From: Erodium maritimum
Taxonomy: Eukaryota > Streptophyta > Magnoliopsida > Geraniales > Geraniaceae
Assembly (NCBI GenBank): GCA_963921825.1
Contig: OY997594.1
Coordinates: forward strand, 32,532,956 to 32,596,955
DNA length: 64,000 nt
Direction of reading: 5' to 3'
This document shows positions 10,897 through 21,056 of the stretch, one piece after another (positions within the stretch are counted from its first letter, which is position 1; every line of letters begins with the position of its first letter). The notes under the pieces were generated by a model. The model was given only the letters and a program-made list of their open reading frames with translations. It did no database searches and was not told where the DNA came from. The position numbers and the translations under genes were made by a program.

Positions 10897-12580
10897 TGTT
10901 GGGTCTCAAGGTAGGGTTGGAGATGAACCAACTCGCAGCGGAAAATCAATGAAAACCAAGAGACGATTAAACCATGAAACAACTAACAAAGAATAGATTC
11001 ACAAGAGAAAAATTCAGCACTATTTCTTACCAAAACAAGAACACCGGTTAACGAATGATTGGCTTGAGTCTCCAAGACGCCTACGTATCCACATGGGAAT
11101 CAAAGCCACGTAGTTCTTCTCTTTGAGGACTCAAGAACACAAACATGGAGGTGGAAACTAGCCAAACCCGAAATGGCCATGGAAGAGGGAGAGAAAATGT
11201 GTTTCCTATTCTTGTCTAGTGTTTGTTATGTTGGAAAAAGATGACTTAAACATAACAAAACCCATACTTGTCCAACTAAAGGCATGGGACAAGCATGGTG
11301 ACAAGTAAGGTGTAAATAGGACAAAGTATGGCAAGACAAGATTGGGTTAGGTGGTGAATCACCAACACCTTAATCCTTGTCTTGCTTACTTAGTACTAAT
11401 TAATCAAGACTTGATTAATTAGTTCCATGGGCCTTGGTTGCATGGGCCTTTCATGGGCCTCTTGGAACATGGCCCGTGGCCATTTCCAACGAGGTCCCGT
11501 GATTCGCTCATCGCCTCCATGCCTTCCATACCGGAAATGTCCAACATTATCCGACGCGATCAATCCCAAGACTCCAAGCCTTGTCTCGATCCGTAAAGTC
11601 CTATTCACTTACGGGCACATGACCCAAAACCCAGTTTTGGTCATGTCCCGAGACAACTCCCTTTTGGCCATTCTCCATAAATGTTATGAGTTTCATCCTC
11701 CGGTGTGACCCTTAGGTTTATGCATGTCAATAGATCAACGTAAAATCCCATTTTACTTGATCCTATTTAAGTGGCAACTAACGAGACTTTAGTATTGCCT
11801 GACACTACATAACGAATCGACCCTGTCAATTCTAACCTTTCCGTCGTCCCTGTCATTATCCTTTTATCTCCGATATCCTGATTGAGATAAGGCATAGAGC
11901 CGTCATCCTTATTATTCTCAATCACCGTTCCTTGATATGTGAGATGACTGAAGATATGATACCCAGTATCATGTGCATGGCCATGCTATTCTTCCAGTCA
12001 CTCTCGATCAAGCGGCCGAGAACCGATATCTTTCCCATACCTTAGTATGAGGGATAAATCCCTTAGCCGTCTTTCGTGTCACTCATGTAGCCCGTCCCCA
12101 AGCCAATCCTGGCCGTTATGGAAGCCCTGTTACGGACAACGTTAGGCTCAGGTCAAACTCAGTTGTTGACTACATAGCGATCACAAAGACTCCTTGGTCT
12201 AAGGATACATGACAAGCTACAACACTGAATATGTTCATGACTTAATCTATGGCACATATTCAGGGCGGGTCGTCCAATATCATGTCCCACATGATATCTA
12301 TGATCAGACTCCGGAATCCCATTCCAATGACTAATAGAACGTAAGCCATAAAGAGCCATCTTTCATACTAGTCGCTTCTAGTGAAGCTTTGTTGACTAGG
12401 GACCCATCGAGTGTGATCTATCTTGATCTATGGTTCTATTCGCATGGTGGGCATAGATCAGAGCACACATCGATATATTACTCCAACACATAAGTAATAT
12501 AAAGCCGCTTTAATTTTATTGCTAACGATGATATATACATTTGGACATTTAGGATTGAACTACGGGCACTAAGACTAACA
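10897..12580 (-). repeat. 3' LTR of the copia element (left copy)
   Basis: Left copy of the 1684-bp LTR. Relative to the minus-strand element it is the 3' LTR. Open frames within it (for example 11396-11708 and 12159-12359) recur exactly 6110 bp to the right in the other LTR and have no recognisable domain, so they are not treated as genes. Confidence 0.93.
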
Positions 12581-12581
12581 A

Positions 12582-12597
12582 TCTCCCACTTGCCCTA
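12582..12597 (-). other. Polypurine tract of the copia element
   Basis: On the minus strand the run GGGCAAGTGGGAGAT sits directly before the LTR start TGTTAG. It is the expected primer for plus-strand synthesis. Confidence 0.75.
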
Positions 12598-12731
12598 GTT
12601 CCAATCTAAACTCCAATATGTCCCCATCGACTTTACATGTCTAACATGTTCAAGCAGTGAGACTGCCTTAGTCAAAGGGTTGGCTATGTTATCATCTGTT
12701 GCAATATCGGTTATCTTCACTTCACCTCAGT

Positions 12732-15560
12732 TCAGTATTTATCTGATGAGGTGGATACGCCGCAGTACATGTTTGGATTTGTTATACGATCTAGGCTTTT
12801 AGCTTGCGCAATGGCCCTTGTGTTGTCGCAAGATGGATTCACCGGGCTGGATGGGTTTTTAATTACACCCAGCCCTGCCATGAATTTCCAAATCCACATA
12901 GCCTCCTTAGCTGCCTCTGCAGCATCCATGTACTTGGCCTCTATCGTAGATTCGGCAATGATATCTTGCTTTACGCTCTCCCAGCTAAAGCTCTACCATT
13001 CAGCGTAAACACATATCCTGATTGACTTCTAAAGTCATCTGGATTTGTCTTGGAAAACTAGCGTCTACTCATCCTTCGACGACTAGTTCAACATCATCTT
13101 TCCCCCGGGTTAGAATGATGTCTACTGGTACAACATAAGGCTTACGAGACGTCTGGTCTCATACATGTCATGGCATATATGATCGATCCTACCCCCAGGT
13201 GCATAGGATTCTCATCATCCTTTTCAGCTCATCAGGTGTCTTAGGACACTAAGTCTTGCTGAGATGAATGCCATGACTAGTGGGTAAGAGTCCTTTCTTT
13301 GAATCGAGCATTAAGAACCTACTCAATGCCTTGTTCACATAGGTTCCCTGACTTAAATCCAAGACCCTCTTGGTGCGATCTCTACATATCTTAATCCTTA
13401 AGATATAAGAAGCATCGCCTAAGTCCTTTATTGAAAAACACTTCCTCAACCAAGCTTTAGTCTCGTGCAAGGTTGGGATGTCGTTTTCAATGAGAACCAG
13501 AAAGGTAATCTTGCTCCCACTAGCCTTCTTATAAACGCAAGATTCATCCTCGTTCTTGATTAAGCCAAATCCAATTACAGCTTCATCAAAACAAAAGATC
13601 CAACTCCGAGAAGTTCGTTTCAATCCATAAATGGATTTCAACAACTTATAAATTTTTCCTTTATTCTTCGGATCGTCAAAACCTTTGGGTCGAGACATAC
13701 AAACGTACTCAGTCAAATTTCCATTTAGGAAAGCGGTTTTGACATCCACTTGCCATATCTCGTAATTATAATACGCAGTTATGTCAAGAAGAATTTGGAT
13801 CGATTTTGACCATAGCCACTAGGGAGAAGGTTTCCTCATAGTCAATCCATGCCTATAACCTTTCGCCACCAGTTGAGCTTTGTAGGTCAGAGGGTTGCCA
13901 TCCATGTCCATCTTCACCTTGAAGATCCATTTGCATCCGATGGTCTTCACACCATTGATGGGATCAACCGGTTCCCAGACTCGGTTGTCCGACATGGATT
14001 GCATTTCCTCCCTCATGGCTCCCAGCCATAACTCGGAGTTGGGCCCATCCACGACTTCCTGAAAGGTGGCTGGATCATCGTGATCCACCATGACTTCATT
14101 GTCACCTCCGGATACCATATCTTGGAGGTGGAAGATTGATCCTTTCAAATCGCCTTGGACCTTCCGGAATTGTAACAGGAATTAGTTCTTACTCTACGAC
14201 AATCTCTGGCTCCTTTCTACAGGGTTGCTAATTGGTTTAGACAGATCTGTACCATCCTGAATTTCTTCGAGATGCACAGTCCTCCCAATGACGTCTTTGG
14301 AAACAAAACTTTTTTTCCATAAAGACCCCACCCCAAGCGACGAACACCATGTTCTCACTGGGATTGTAGAAATAGTATCCCCTTGTTGCTTTGGGATACC
14401 ACACGAAGGTGCATATCTCAGATCTTGGTTCGAGCTTAGTCGAAACCAAATGTTTCACATAAGCCTCGCAACCACAAATCTTTAGGAAGGACAAAGCGGG
14501 CATCATCCCGTACCATTTTTAAAATGGTGTCCCTTCCACACCATTCGTCGAAGCCCGATTCACTATGAATGCGGTCGTCTCTAGAGCAAAACCCCTAAAA
14601 GAGATTGGGAGATCAGTCCAACTAATCATGGAACAGACCATTGTCTAACAATATCCGATTTCTCCGTTTGGCTACACCTTTCAACTACAGTGACCTAGGA
14701 GGAGTCCATTCCAAAAGGATCCCATTCTCTTTTAGATGATCTAATAACTCTGTGGTCAAGTATTTTCCACCTCGATCCAATCGAAGTGCCTTAATACCTT
14801 TGTCGAGCTGGTTTTCTACTATAGTCTTAAACTCTTTGAATTTATCAAAAGCTTCAGACTTATGTCTCACCGAATAGACATAACCATATTTACTGTAATC
14901 ATCAGTAAATGTGATAAAGTAGCTAAAACCCCTCCTGGCAAGTGAACTTATTGGTCTACACACATTCGAGTGTATCAGCCCCAATAATTCACCCGCCCTT
15001 TCATCGCGATCGATAAAGGGCACTTTAGTCATTTTGCCCATCAAACAAACCTTGCACCTATCGATCGAATGGAATTCGAATGAACCTGAAAGCCCGCACT
15101 TCTGAAGTGCTGATAGGCGCTTCTTGTTTATGCGACCCAAATGACAGTACCATAACAGAGTTAGGTTTAAATCGTTGGATTTAGACCTCTTGGTATTAAC
15201 AGAATATATAGAACTTGAGGCATTGTTACCCATATCTAATATGTACAATCCTCCAACCATGTCAGTACTGGTATAAAACATATCATTGCATAGAACATTG
15301 AAAACTCCATTTCCAATATTAACATTATATCCTTCCTTGTCAAACACGGATACAGATATAATATTCCTACTAAGAGTAGGTATGCAATATACATTATACA
15401 ATACTAAGACAAGGCCTCTTGGCAAAACAAGACTCATGGATCCTACAGCAGTTGCCACAACTCTGAGGTCCACTTCGTTCTTTCCAGACCTCTCCTACTT
15501 TCAGCCACCATATATAAGTGCATGTGTGAGATTCAGTCCTGGTATCTAATACCCATGAAT
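12732..15560 (-). pseudogene. pol: Defective copia pol (protease, integrase, RT, RNase H)
   Basis: Read on the minus strand the pieces come in copia order. Protease: WVLDTRTESH at about 15525-15552, where the DTG active site has become DTR. Integrase: 15473-14685, with an altered HHCC zinc region (LWYCHLGRIN, RCKVCLMGKM) and the core FTDDYSKYGY, LRLDRGGKYL. Reverse transcriptase: 14148-13819 (CKWIFKVKMDMDGN, LVAKGY) and 13749-13249 (MDVKTAFLNGNL, IYKLLKSIYGLKR). The FLVL and IENDIPTL segments are directly joined, so the seven residues that include the YVDD catalytic box are missing at 13491/13492. RNase H: 12929-12732 (EAAKEAMWIWKF, CDNTRAIAQAKS). Several stops and frame changes separate the pieces. 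The protein can neither polymerise nor mature normally; any recent movement required proteins from another copy. Confidence 0.9.
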
Positions 15561-16102
15561 CTTTGGAAGTAGAGAGATGTAGCTCTATAGAGTTAATACC
15601 GGATGAAGGCACGGTCCCACCGCCCTTCCTTAGATCATCCAGGTTTCCTGATGAAGGCGCAGTCCTACTGCCCTTCTTCAGATCATCCACGCTATTTGAT
15701 GAAGGCGCAGTCCCACTACCCTTCTTCAGATCAGCCGTGAACTTCCTGTAATCCCGGTTCCAATGACCAGGCTGTTGGCAGTAGAAGCAGACATTCTCAT
15801 GTGTCTCATCTTTCCTGCCAAGTGCGCATAGGTCCCGCCCTTGCCACTTCCAATTCCCTTGTTGACCATCAGAATATCCTTGGATCCCAAATCCCTGATA
15901 TATTCTTCTCAGCAATTAATGACACTTCATGTAACTCTGATATGGTCTTAGAGACAGCCTTGTCATGGACATATTCTTTGCGTTCAGACTTGAGGACTAT
16001 CCTCAAAATTCTGTACCAGTCCAAATAGTTTGTCTCATTTAGCTTGACCCTGTCAAGAATGGTTTTTAATGACAAACTATTAATGTTCGCTGAATTTGCC
16101 AT
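15561..16102 (-). pseudogene. gag: Copia gag with broken zinc knuckle and triplicated linker
   Basis: The minus-strand frame starting at 16102 (MANSANINSLSLKTILDRVK, then NETNYLDWYRILR) has the N-terminal Gag pattern of copia elements. A second frame from 15915 carries CFYCQQPGHWNRDY (15748-15789), a CX2CX4HX4C knuckle in which the final Cys is Tyr. It is followed by three copies of a 16-18-residue linker of the form DDLKKGSRTAPSSG. A frameshift separates the two parts. In active relatives the knuckle binds element RNA for packaging; here binding would be impaired. Primer-binding sequence lies upstream on the minus strand. Confidence 0.8.
15598..15737 (-). repeat. Three-copy in-frame tandem repeat in copia gag linker
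   Basis: Three imperfect copies of a unit of roughly 50 bp encode DLKKGSGTAPSS, DLKKGSRTAPSS and DLRKGGGTVPSS. The repeat keeps the reading frame, so it arose without destroying Gag and before or independently of the other lesions. Confidence 0.8.
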
Positions 16103-16992
16103 TTGATCTACAACAGATAAAATTCAATCAGTAAACTGAATAAATTTTATGAAGATCAAGCTTAAACACCAACAATCGATTCTAAACCTTTAGAATCTGA
16201 AACCAAGATCCTTGATTCACTCGATTAAGCTGAACTAATGCTCACCACTTAATCGAGCTATGTAGGTAGGACTCCATCCAATCACATCCAATGTGACTCT
16301 TGGCTAGGGTATGCACTTATGTACACGGCTTACCCTATCTGTTACCCTAGCTCAACCTCAGGCTGAGAATCGTAGTCGGGTCCACCAATTTTCAACTATG
16401 GCCCGTCACTATGTAGGTGCTCCGCTAATGCGCACGACACCCACATATGTCGTCCAAACCTACTACCCCGCTTTCCCATGGATGCTCCGCTAATGCGCAC
16501 GACACCCATAGGACGGGGAGGTAGTAAGGTGTTGATAATTGGGAGGTATCGGACATGACCCGTTTTTACTTGTCCGGTTGTGTTTAAAACTTTGACACAT
16601 CCTAGATGCGATGAGCACATCAACTACATTCCAAATGCAATGATGCCTCAAATTACATCCAATGTAATTCTTCCTTCGAACCCGTCAACTACATCCAATG
16701 TAATGACGATTCTAAGGGCTCACACACAAGGATTAAAATTCCAATTTTATCTTTGCATGTGAGGTGATATGCTCGGTAAATAAAGTTAAGCATGCAATTC
16801 TAAAACACATAGAATTAATCATGCATAAACTAAACCAAGCATAAAGCGATAAATGTGCACATAATAGCCCCCTAAACTAACTCCCACTAGCTTCTTGAGC
16901 TCCACCGACTCCAAGCCGATGCCAACACCCGAAAAGCCACCAAATGACCTTTTCGCCCTTTCTTCGTCTTGAGTAAAACCCGAAGGTAGCAC

Positions 16993-17005
16993 GGCTCTGA
17001 TACCA
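16993..17005 (-). other. Primer-binding site for initiator tRNA-Met (copia element)
   Basis: The minus strand reads TGGTATCAGAGCC one base inside the right LTR. It is complementary to the 3' end of initiator tRNA-Met and fixes the right LTR as the 5' LTR. Confidence 0.92.
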
Positions 17006-17006
17006 C

Positions 17007-18690
17007 TGTTGGGTCTCAAGGTAGGGTTGGAGATGAACCAACTCGCAGCGGAAAATCAATGAAAACCAAGAGACGATTAAACCATGAAACAACTAACAAA
17101 GAATAGATTCACAAGAGAAAAATTCAGCACTATTTCTTACCAAAACAAGAACACCGGTTAACGAATGATTGGCTTGAGTCTCCAAGACGCCTACGTATCC
17201 ACATGGGAATCAAAGCCACGTAGTTCTTCTCTTTGAGGACTCAAGAACACAAACATGGAGGTGGAAACTAGCCAAACCCGAAATGGCCATGGAAGAGGGA
17301 GAGAAAATGTGTTTCCTATTCTTGTCTAGTGTTTGTTATGTTGGAAAAAGATGACTTAAACATAACAAAACCCATACTTGTCCAACTAAAGGCATGGGAC
17401 AAGCATGGTGACAAGTAAGGTGTAAATAGGACAAAGTATGGCAAGACAAGATTGGGTTAGGTGGTGAATCACCAACACCTTAATCCTTGTCTTGCTTACT
17501 TAGTACTAATTAATCAAGACTTGATTAATTAGTTCCATGGGCCTTGGTTGCATGGGCCTTTCATGGGCCTCTTGGAACATGGCCCGTGGCCATTTCCAAC
17601 GAGGTCCCGTGATTCGCTCATCGCCTCCATGCCTTCCATACCGGAAATGTCCAACATTATCCGACGCGATCAATCCCAAGACTCCAAGCCTTGTCTCGAT
17701 CCGTAAAGTCCTATTCACTTACGGGCACATGACCCAAAACCCAGTTTTGGTCATGTCCCGAGACAACTCCCTTTTGGCCATTCTCCATAAATGTTATGAG
17801 TTTCATCCTCCGGTGTGACCCTTAGGTTTATGCATGTCAATAGATCAACGTAAAATCCCATTTTACTTGATCCTATTTAAGTGGCAACTAACGAGACTTT
17901 AGTATTGCCTGACACTACATAACGAATCGACCCTGTCAATTCTAACCTTTCCGTCGTCCCTGTCATTATCCTTTTATCTCCGATATCCTGATTGAGATAA
18001 GGCATAGAGCCGTCATCCTTATTATTCTCAATCACCGTTCCTTGATATGTGAGATGACTGAAGATATGATACCCAGTATCATGTGCATGGCCATGCTATT
18101 CTTCCAGTCACTCTCGATCAAGCGGCCGAGAACCGATATCTTTCCCATACCTTAGTATGAGGGATAAATCCCTTAGCCGTCTTTCGTGTCACTCATGTAG
18201 CCCGTCCCCAAGCCAATCCTGGCCGTTATGGAAGCCCTGTTACGGACAACGTTAGGCTCAGGTCAAACTCAGTTGTTGACTACATAGCGATCACAAAGAC
18301 TCCTTGGTCTAAGGATACATGACAAGCTACAACACTGAATATGTTCATGACTTAATCTATGGCACATATTCAGGGCGGGTCGTCCAATATCATGTCCCAC
18401 ATGATATCTATGATCAGACTCCGGAATCCCATTCCAATGACTAATAGAACGTAAGCCATAAAGAGCCATCTTTCATACTAGTCGCTTCTAGTGAAGCTTT
18501 GTTGACTAGGGACCCATCGAGTGTGATCTATCTTGATCTATGGTTCTATTCGCATGGTGGGCATAGATCAGAGCACACATCGATATATTACTCCAACACA
18601 TAAGTAATATAAAGCCGCTTTAATTTTATTGCTAACGATGATATATACATTTGGACATTTAGGATTGAACTACGGGCACTAAGACTAACA
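17007..18690 (-). repeat. 5' LTR of the copia element (right copy)
   Basis: Right copy of the 1684-bp LTR, at a constant offset of 6110 bp from the left copy. Every segment compared by eye was identical, which implies an insertion recent enough that no LTR mutations have been fixed, or gene conversion between the LTRs. Confidence 0.93.
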
Positions 18691-18846
18691 GCAACGTCTT
18701 TACCGACGGAGGATTCCGGTTTAGACTAGCTAGTTTAGTGGTTCCGTGTAGTTGGGTGATAACGGACTGGGAGTTGTAATCGAGCGTTTCCTGAGATAGG
18801 GTCAAGTGGAGTGGTTCGTTTTAAATTTCGAGGATGAAATTCTTTT

Positions 18847-18858
18847 AAGGGGGATAGA
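18847..18858 (+). other. Polypurine tract of the Ty3 element
   Basis: AAGGGGGATAGA lies directly before the 3' LTR start and follows TTTCGAGGATGAAATTCTTT, the usual 3' end of the internal region in plant Ty3 elements. It primes plus-strand synthesis. Confidence 0.85.
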
Positions 18859-18859
18859 C

Positions 18860-19035
18860 TGTAAAACCCACTTTGTTTTAAAAGAGTATTTCTTCGCAAT
18901 GTGAGACGTTGGGGTAGGAATTTGCAACAAGTGTTTTGTTGAAAAGAAAATTAAAAAAAAAGGGAATTGGGGGTTCTGGACTGAAGTAGAGATTGGGCCA
19001 TGATGGGCCCAATCAGAGCAAGCCCAGTTCGCAGA
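18860..19035 (+). repeat. Truncated 3' LTR of the Ty3 element
   Basis: The first ~176 bp match the 5' LTR with about four differences, then identity is lost at CAGAG/CAGAC. About 2.7 kb of LTR is missing, so the element lost its 3' end after insertion by deletion or replacement. Confidence 0.85.
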
Positions 19036-19605
19036 GTGTATGTGCGAACCAGTGTACATAGTTCGGTTTCTCGTTCCGGAGCACCAGTGTATGTGCCCTT
19101 AGTAAAATATTCTCTCGCTTAAGTTGTTGTTAGGTGTTTTTATTTGGCATGTGTTTTTCAAACATGAAAACGTAATCGTTTTATTAATGAAACTAATCAA
19201 AGGTTCACGATTACAGTTAAAACGTAAATACGATAAAAATGAGGTAGCAGTTTTAGTCATTGTCAGAACAAAACCGATCAAAACACACGCAATATAATTA
19301 ACTTGGCATCAAGGTTGTAAAAGTCCCCGCTTAGCTCGCCTAGGCCCCAAAATTTTCAAAAACGTCCTACTTGTCGCCCTATCTAAGCCCCAATTACTCT
19401 GGGCCTCTGGTTTGTGATGAGGTTGGACATTTTAAAAAAATATGAAAAGGAGAGAGAGGTAGAATGTGTATAGTGGTCTTGAATCTCTTATAATAAAAAA
19501 TAGACCACTTGTCGCTTTTGGTGGTTTATTTTAGTTTTTCTTTTTTATTACGAAAGAAAAGTACAAGTATACATTTATAAACCTTTTTATAATTACAAAC
19601 AATGG

Positions 19606-19608
<3 letters not shown>
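19036..19608. other. Intergenic, nothing recognised
   Basis: There is no coding region or repeat that I can name. The segment CCAGTGTAYATRG-like occurs twice near 19052 and 19085, close to the Ty3 breakpoint, which may be a trace of the deletion. The rest is AT-rich. Confidence 0.4.

Positions 19609-19655
<47 letters not shown>
19609..19655. repeat. TA dinucleotide microsatellite
   Basis: About 23 uninterrupted TA units. It directly abuts the left end of a MITE, which probably inserted at a TA target. Confidence 0.95.
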
Positions 19656-19658
<3 letters not shown>

Positions 19659-19911
19659 GAACAATCAAGTACAAACCTTATTTCGGGTCAGAACGTAGAA
19701 CTAATCTGGGTCATTGATTATCCCTATCGGATGGCCACCGAAATTCAGGGGGGTGGTGATTGATTACGAAATCATCTACAAGATATGCATTAATTAAAAA
19801 GATATTAAAAGATATGCATTAAATCTAGGCCATTAATTCTACGATCCAAGGGTCCAGATTGATAGTTCTACATTCTGACGAAAGATACAAGTTTGTACCT
19901 GATTGTTATCC
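19656..19911. mobile_element. MITE A, ~256 bp with ~50-bp terminal inverted repeats, TA flanks
   Basis: The left end GGGGAACAATCAAGTACAAA recurs inverted at the right end as TTTGTACCTGATTGTTATCC. The inverted similarity continues for about 50 bp, through GTCAGAACGTAGAACTA against TAGTTCTACATTCTGAC. Both ends are flanked by TA. There is no coding capacity. The superfamily is uncertain: TA flanks fit Tc1/mariner-type, but the long terminal repeats also fit other MITEs. It is related to the next element by similar ends. Confidence 0.75.
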
Positions 19912-19921
19912 TATATATATA

Positions 19922-20287
19922 GGGTAACTTTCCATTAAAAATCATCCTTATTGTGCAAACTACGAACCAATCTAAGCCACAGGATGCGGTCAAAGTGACG
20001 TCAGCAGAGCGCGCGCGATTCTGACACGTGGCCGCTTCGCGCGCGCCTCTGCCCGCGCGCGTGAGCGTGTTGACCACGCGCGCGCACAGTGATAATAGTT
20101 TGGGCGCACAATGCTGATAGTTTAGCACAGTGCCAAACTATCAGCACTGTGCGCCCAAACTATTAGCACTATGCGCGCCACGTGTCAGCACTGTGCGCGC
20201 GCACCAGCAGCGCGCGCGCCCACGTGTCAGCACCTGGTGAGTTCGTAGTTTGCAAAATAAGGGGTGGTTTGTACCTGATACCAACCC
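19922..20287. mobile_element. MITE B, ~366 bp fold-back element with GC-rich hairpin
   Basis: The left end carries CCTTATTGTGCAAACTACGAAC and the right end the inverse, with GGGT...ACCC termini and TA flanks in a TATATA context. The interior is largely palindromic. At its centre, 20093-20123 and 20135-20165 form a 31-bp stem with one mismatch around an 11-base loop, and further arms rich in GCGCGC and CACGTG extend it outward. There is no coding capacity. The right end resembles the end of MITE A (CAGGTACAAACC), so both are probably one family. Confidence 0.78.
20093..20165. repeat. 31-bp perfect-but-one inverted repeat (hairpin core of MITE B)
   Basis: The two arms TAATAGTTTGGGCGCACA... and ...TGTGCGCCCAAACTATTA pair over 31 bp with one mismatch, and weaker pairing continues outward. 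A transcript would fold into a long hairpin suitable as a small-RNA substrate; whether it is transcribed is unknown. Confidence 0.85.
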
Positions 20288-20334
20288 TATATATATATAT
20301 AAACAAAAAAATTATCATTATAATTTAGGTTTAT

Positions 20335-20530
20335 TGAAGGTAATCACATCAAACAAATAAATAAAATTGATTTGCTCTGATTTGATTTGAATTAATATGA
20401 TTACGATATTTAATTACAATATTATGTAATATGTAATATTAGTTTCCTTATATTTGTCTTGTAATCTCCTATAAATAGGACTAGATTCTTCAATAAAATC
20501 ATCCAACACATTTTATTTTCATATTTTACA
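20335..20530 (+). repeat. 5' LTR of the outer TRIM
   Basis: Begins TGAAGGTAATCACATC and ends TATTTTACA. It contains CTATAAATAGGA, a good TATA box, about 50 bp before its end, so it may act as the promoter. It is similar throughout to the repeat at 21360. Confidence 0.85.
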
Positions 20531-20543
20531 TGGTATCAGAGCC
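20531..20543 (+). other. Primer-binding site of the outer TRIM
   Basis: TGGTATCAGAGCC directly abuts the LTR and is complementary to the 3' end of initiator tRNA-Met. Confidence 0.9.
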
Positions 20544-20749
20544 TTGAGTATTTCGGTGGTTTGTTCCAGTGGTTTGGCCACAGTCGTTCCTCGATCCGCC
20601 ACCCCGCACGGGATGGGCTCAGGCGGAATCAGAGCTGGTTCGGCCCACGTCCTATTTGCCACCTCCTTCATGTGGTCTTCGGGCCATATGCAGATGTCCA
20701 GTCCTATTATGGCCTACGTGTAGATATCCAGCTCTACACGTGAGGGGGG

Positions 20750-20861
20750 TGTTGAAGTCTGTGTCCCACATCGAAAGTGTGAGGATCAATTGACCCCTTG
20801 ATATACATCTTGATGCTTCCACCCATCAGTTCGAGCTTTTAGGTTGGATAAAGCTTTAACA
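20750..20861 (+). repeat. 112-bp inner TRIM LTR with PPT before and PBS after
   Basis: It starts TGTTGAAGTCTGTGTCCC after GTGAGGGGGG and ends CTTTAACA. It is followed at 20862-20886 by TGGTATTAGAGCTTGGTTTC, a 25-base match to the initiator tRNA-Met 3' part with few changes. Having a polypurine tract on one side and a primer site on the other means internal sequence lies on both sides, as in tandem LTR arrays. Confidence 0.75.
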
Positions 20862-21056
20862 TGGTATTAGAGCTTGGTTTCGATCCTTGAGAGGCTCTTA
20901 TGAATCCGTAGATTTGCCTATTTGTTAGCTTATGGTTCTAACAAGTGAGCAGAGCCTTTGAAGGGTGTTTTTGTTTTATTTCATGGTTTTATTTTGATTA
21001 TGCATCTTCGTAATCAACCACAACAGTTTCCCACCTTCTATGATGTTTACAATACT

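Larger units (their letters stand above)
10897..18690 (-). mobile_element. Ty1/copia retrotransposon nested in the Ty3 element, defective pol
   Basis: Two direct 1684-bp LTRs (10897-12580 and 17007-18690) start TGTTGGGTCTC and end ACTAACA. They flank a minus-strand gag-pol region in copia order: gag, protease, integrase, reverse transcriptase, RNase H. The primer-binding site lies beside the right LTR and the polypurine tract beside the left, confirming minus orientation. The flanks GCAAT (left) and GCAAC (right) are a likely 5-bp target duplication with one change. The LTRs show no difference in the stretches I compared and have equal length, yet every pol domain is damaged. The long LTR and RT style suggest an Angela/Tork-like family; this is tentative. 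Confidence 0.93.
4719..19035 (+). mobile_element. Gag-only Ty3-type LTR retrotransposon, 3' LTR truncated, copia nested inside
   Basis: A 5' LTR (4719-7604) is followed by a primer-binding site, a leader, a gag region with two zinc knuckles, about 1 kb without coding potential, a nested copia element (10897-18690), a polypurine tract and the first 176 bp of the 3' LTR. With the copia element removed, the internal region is about 3.46 kb. No protease, reverse transcriptase, RNase H or integrase motif is visible in it. This fits a non-autonomous element of the LARD or TR-GAG kind moved by proteins of a full-length relative. The 3' LTR stops abruptly near 19035. By eye, the shared 176 bp differ from the 5' LTR at about four positions, implying moderate age. 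The Gag and LTR style resemble Tekay-like chromoviruses, but that lineage call is an inference. Confidence 0.8.

Noticed and set aside
11396-11708. Open frames on both strands, repeated at 17506-17818
   Set aside because: They lie inside the copia LTRs and overlap each other on opposite strands; no domain.
20561-20793. 60-74-codon frames in the TRIM
   Set aside because: They cross LTR and polypurine tract boundaries of the inner TRIM, so they are not genes.
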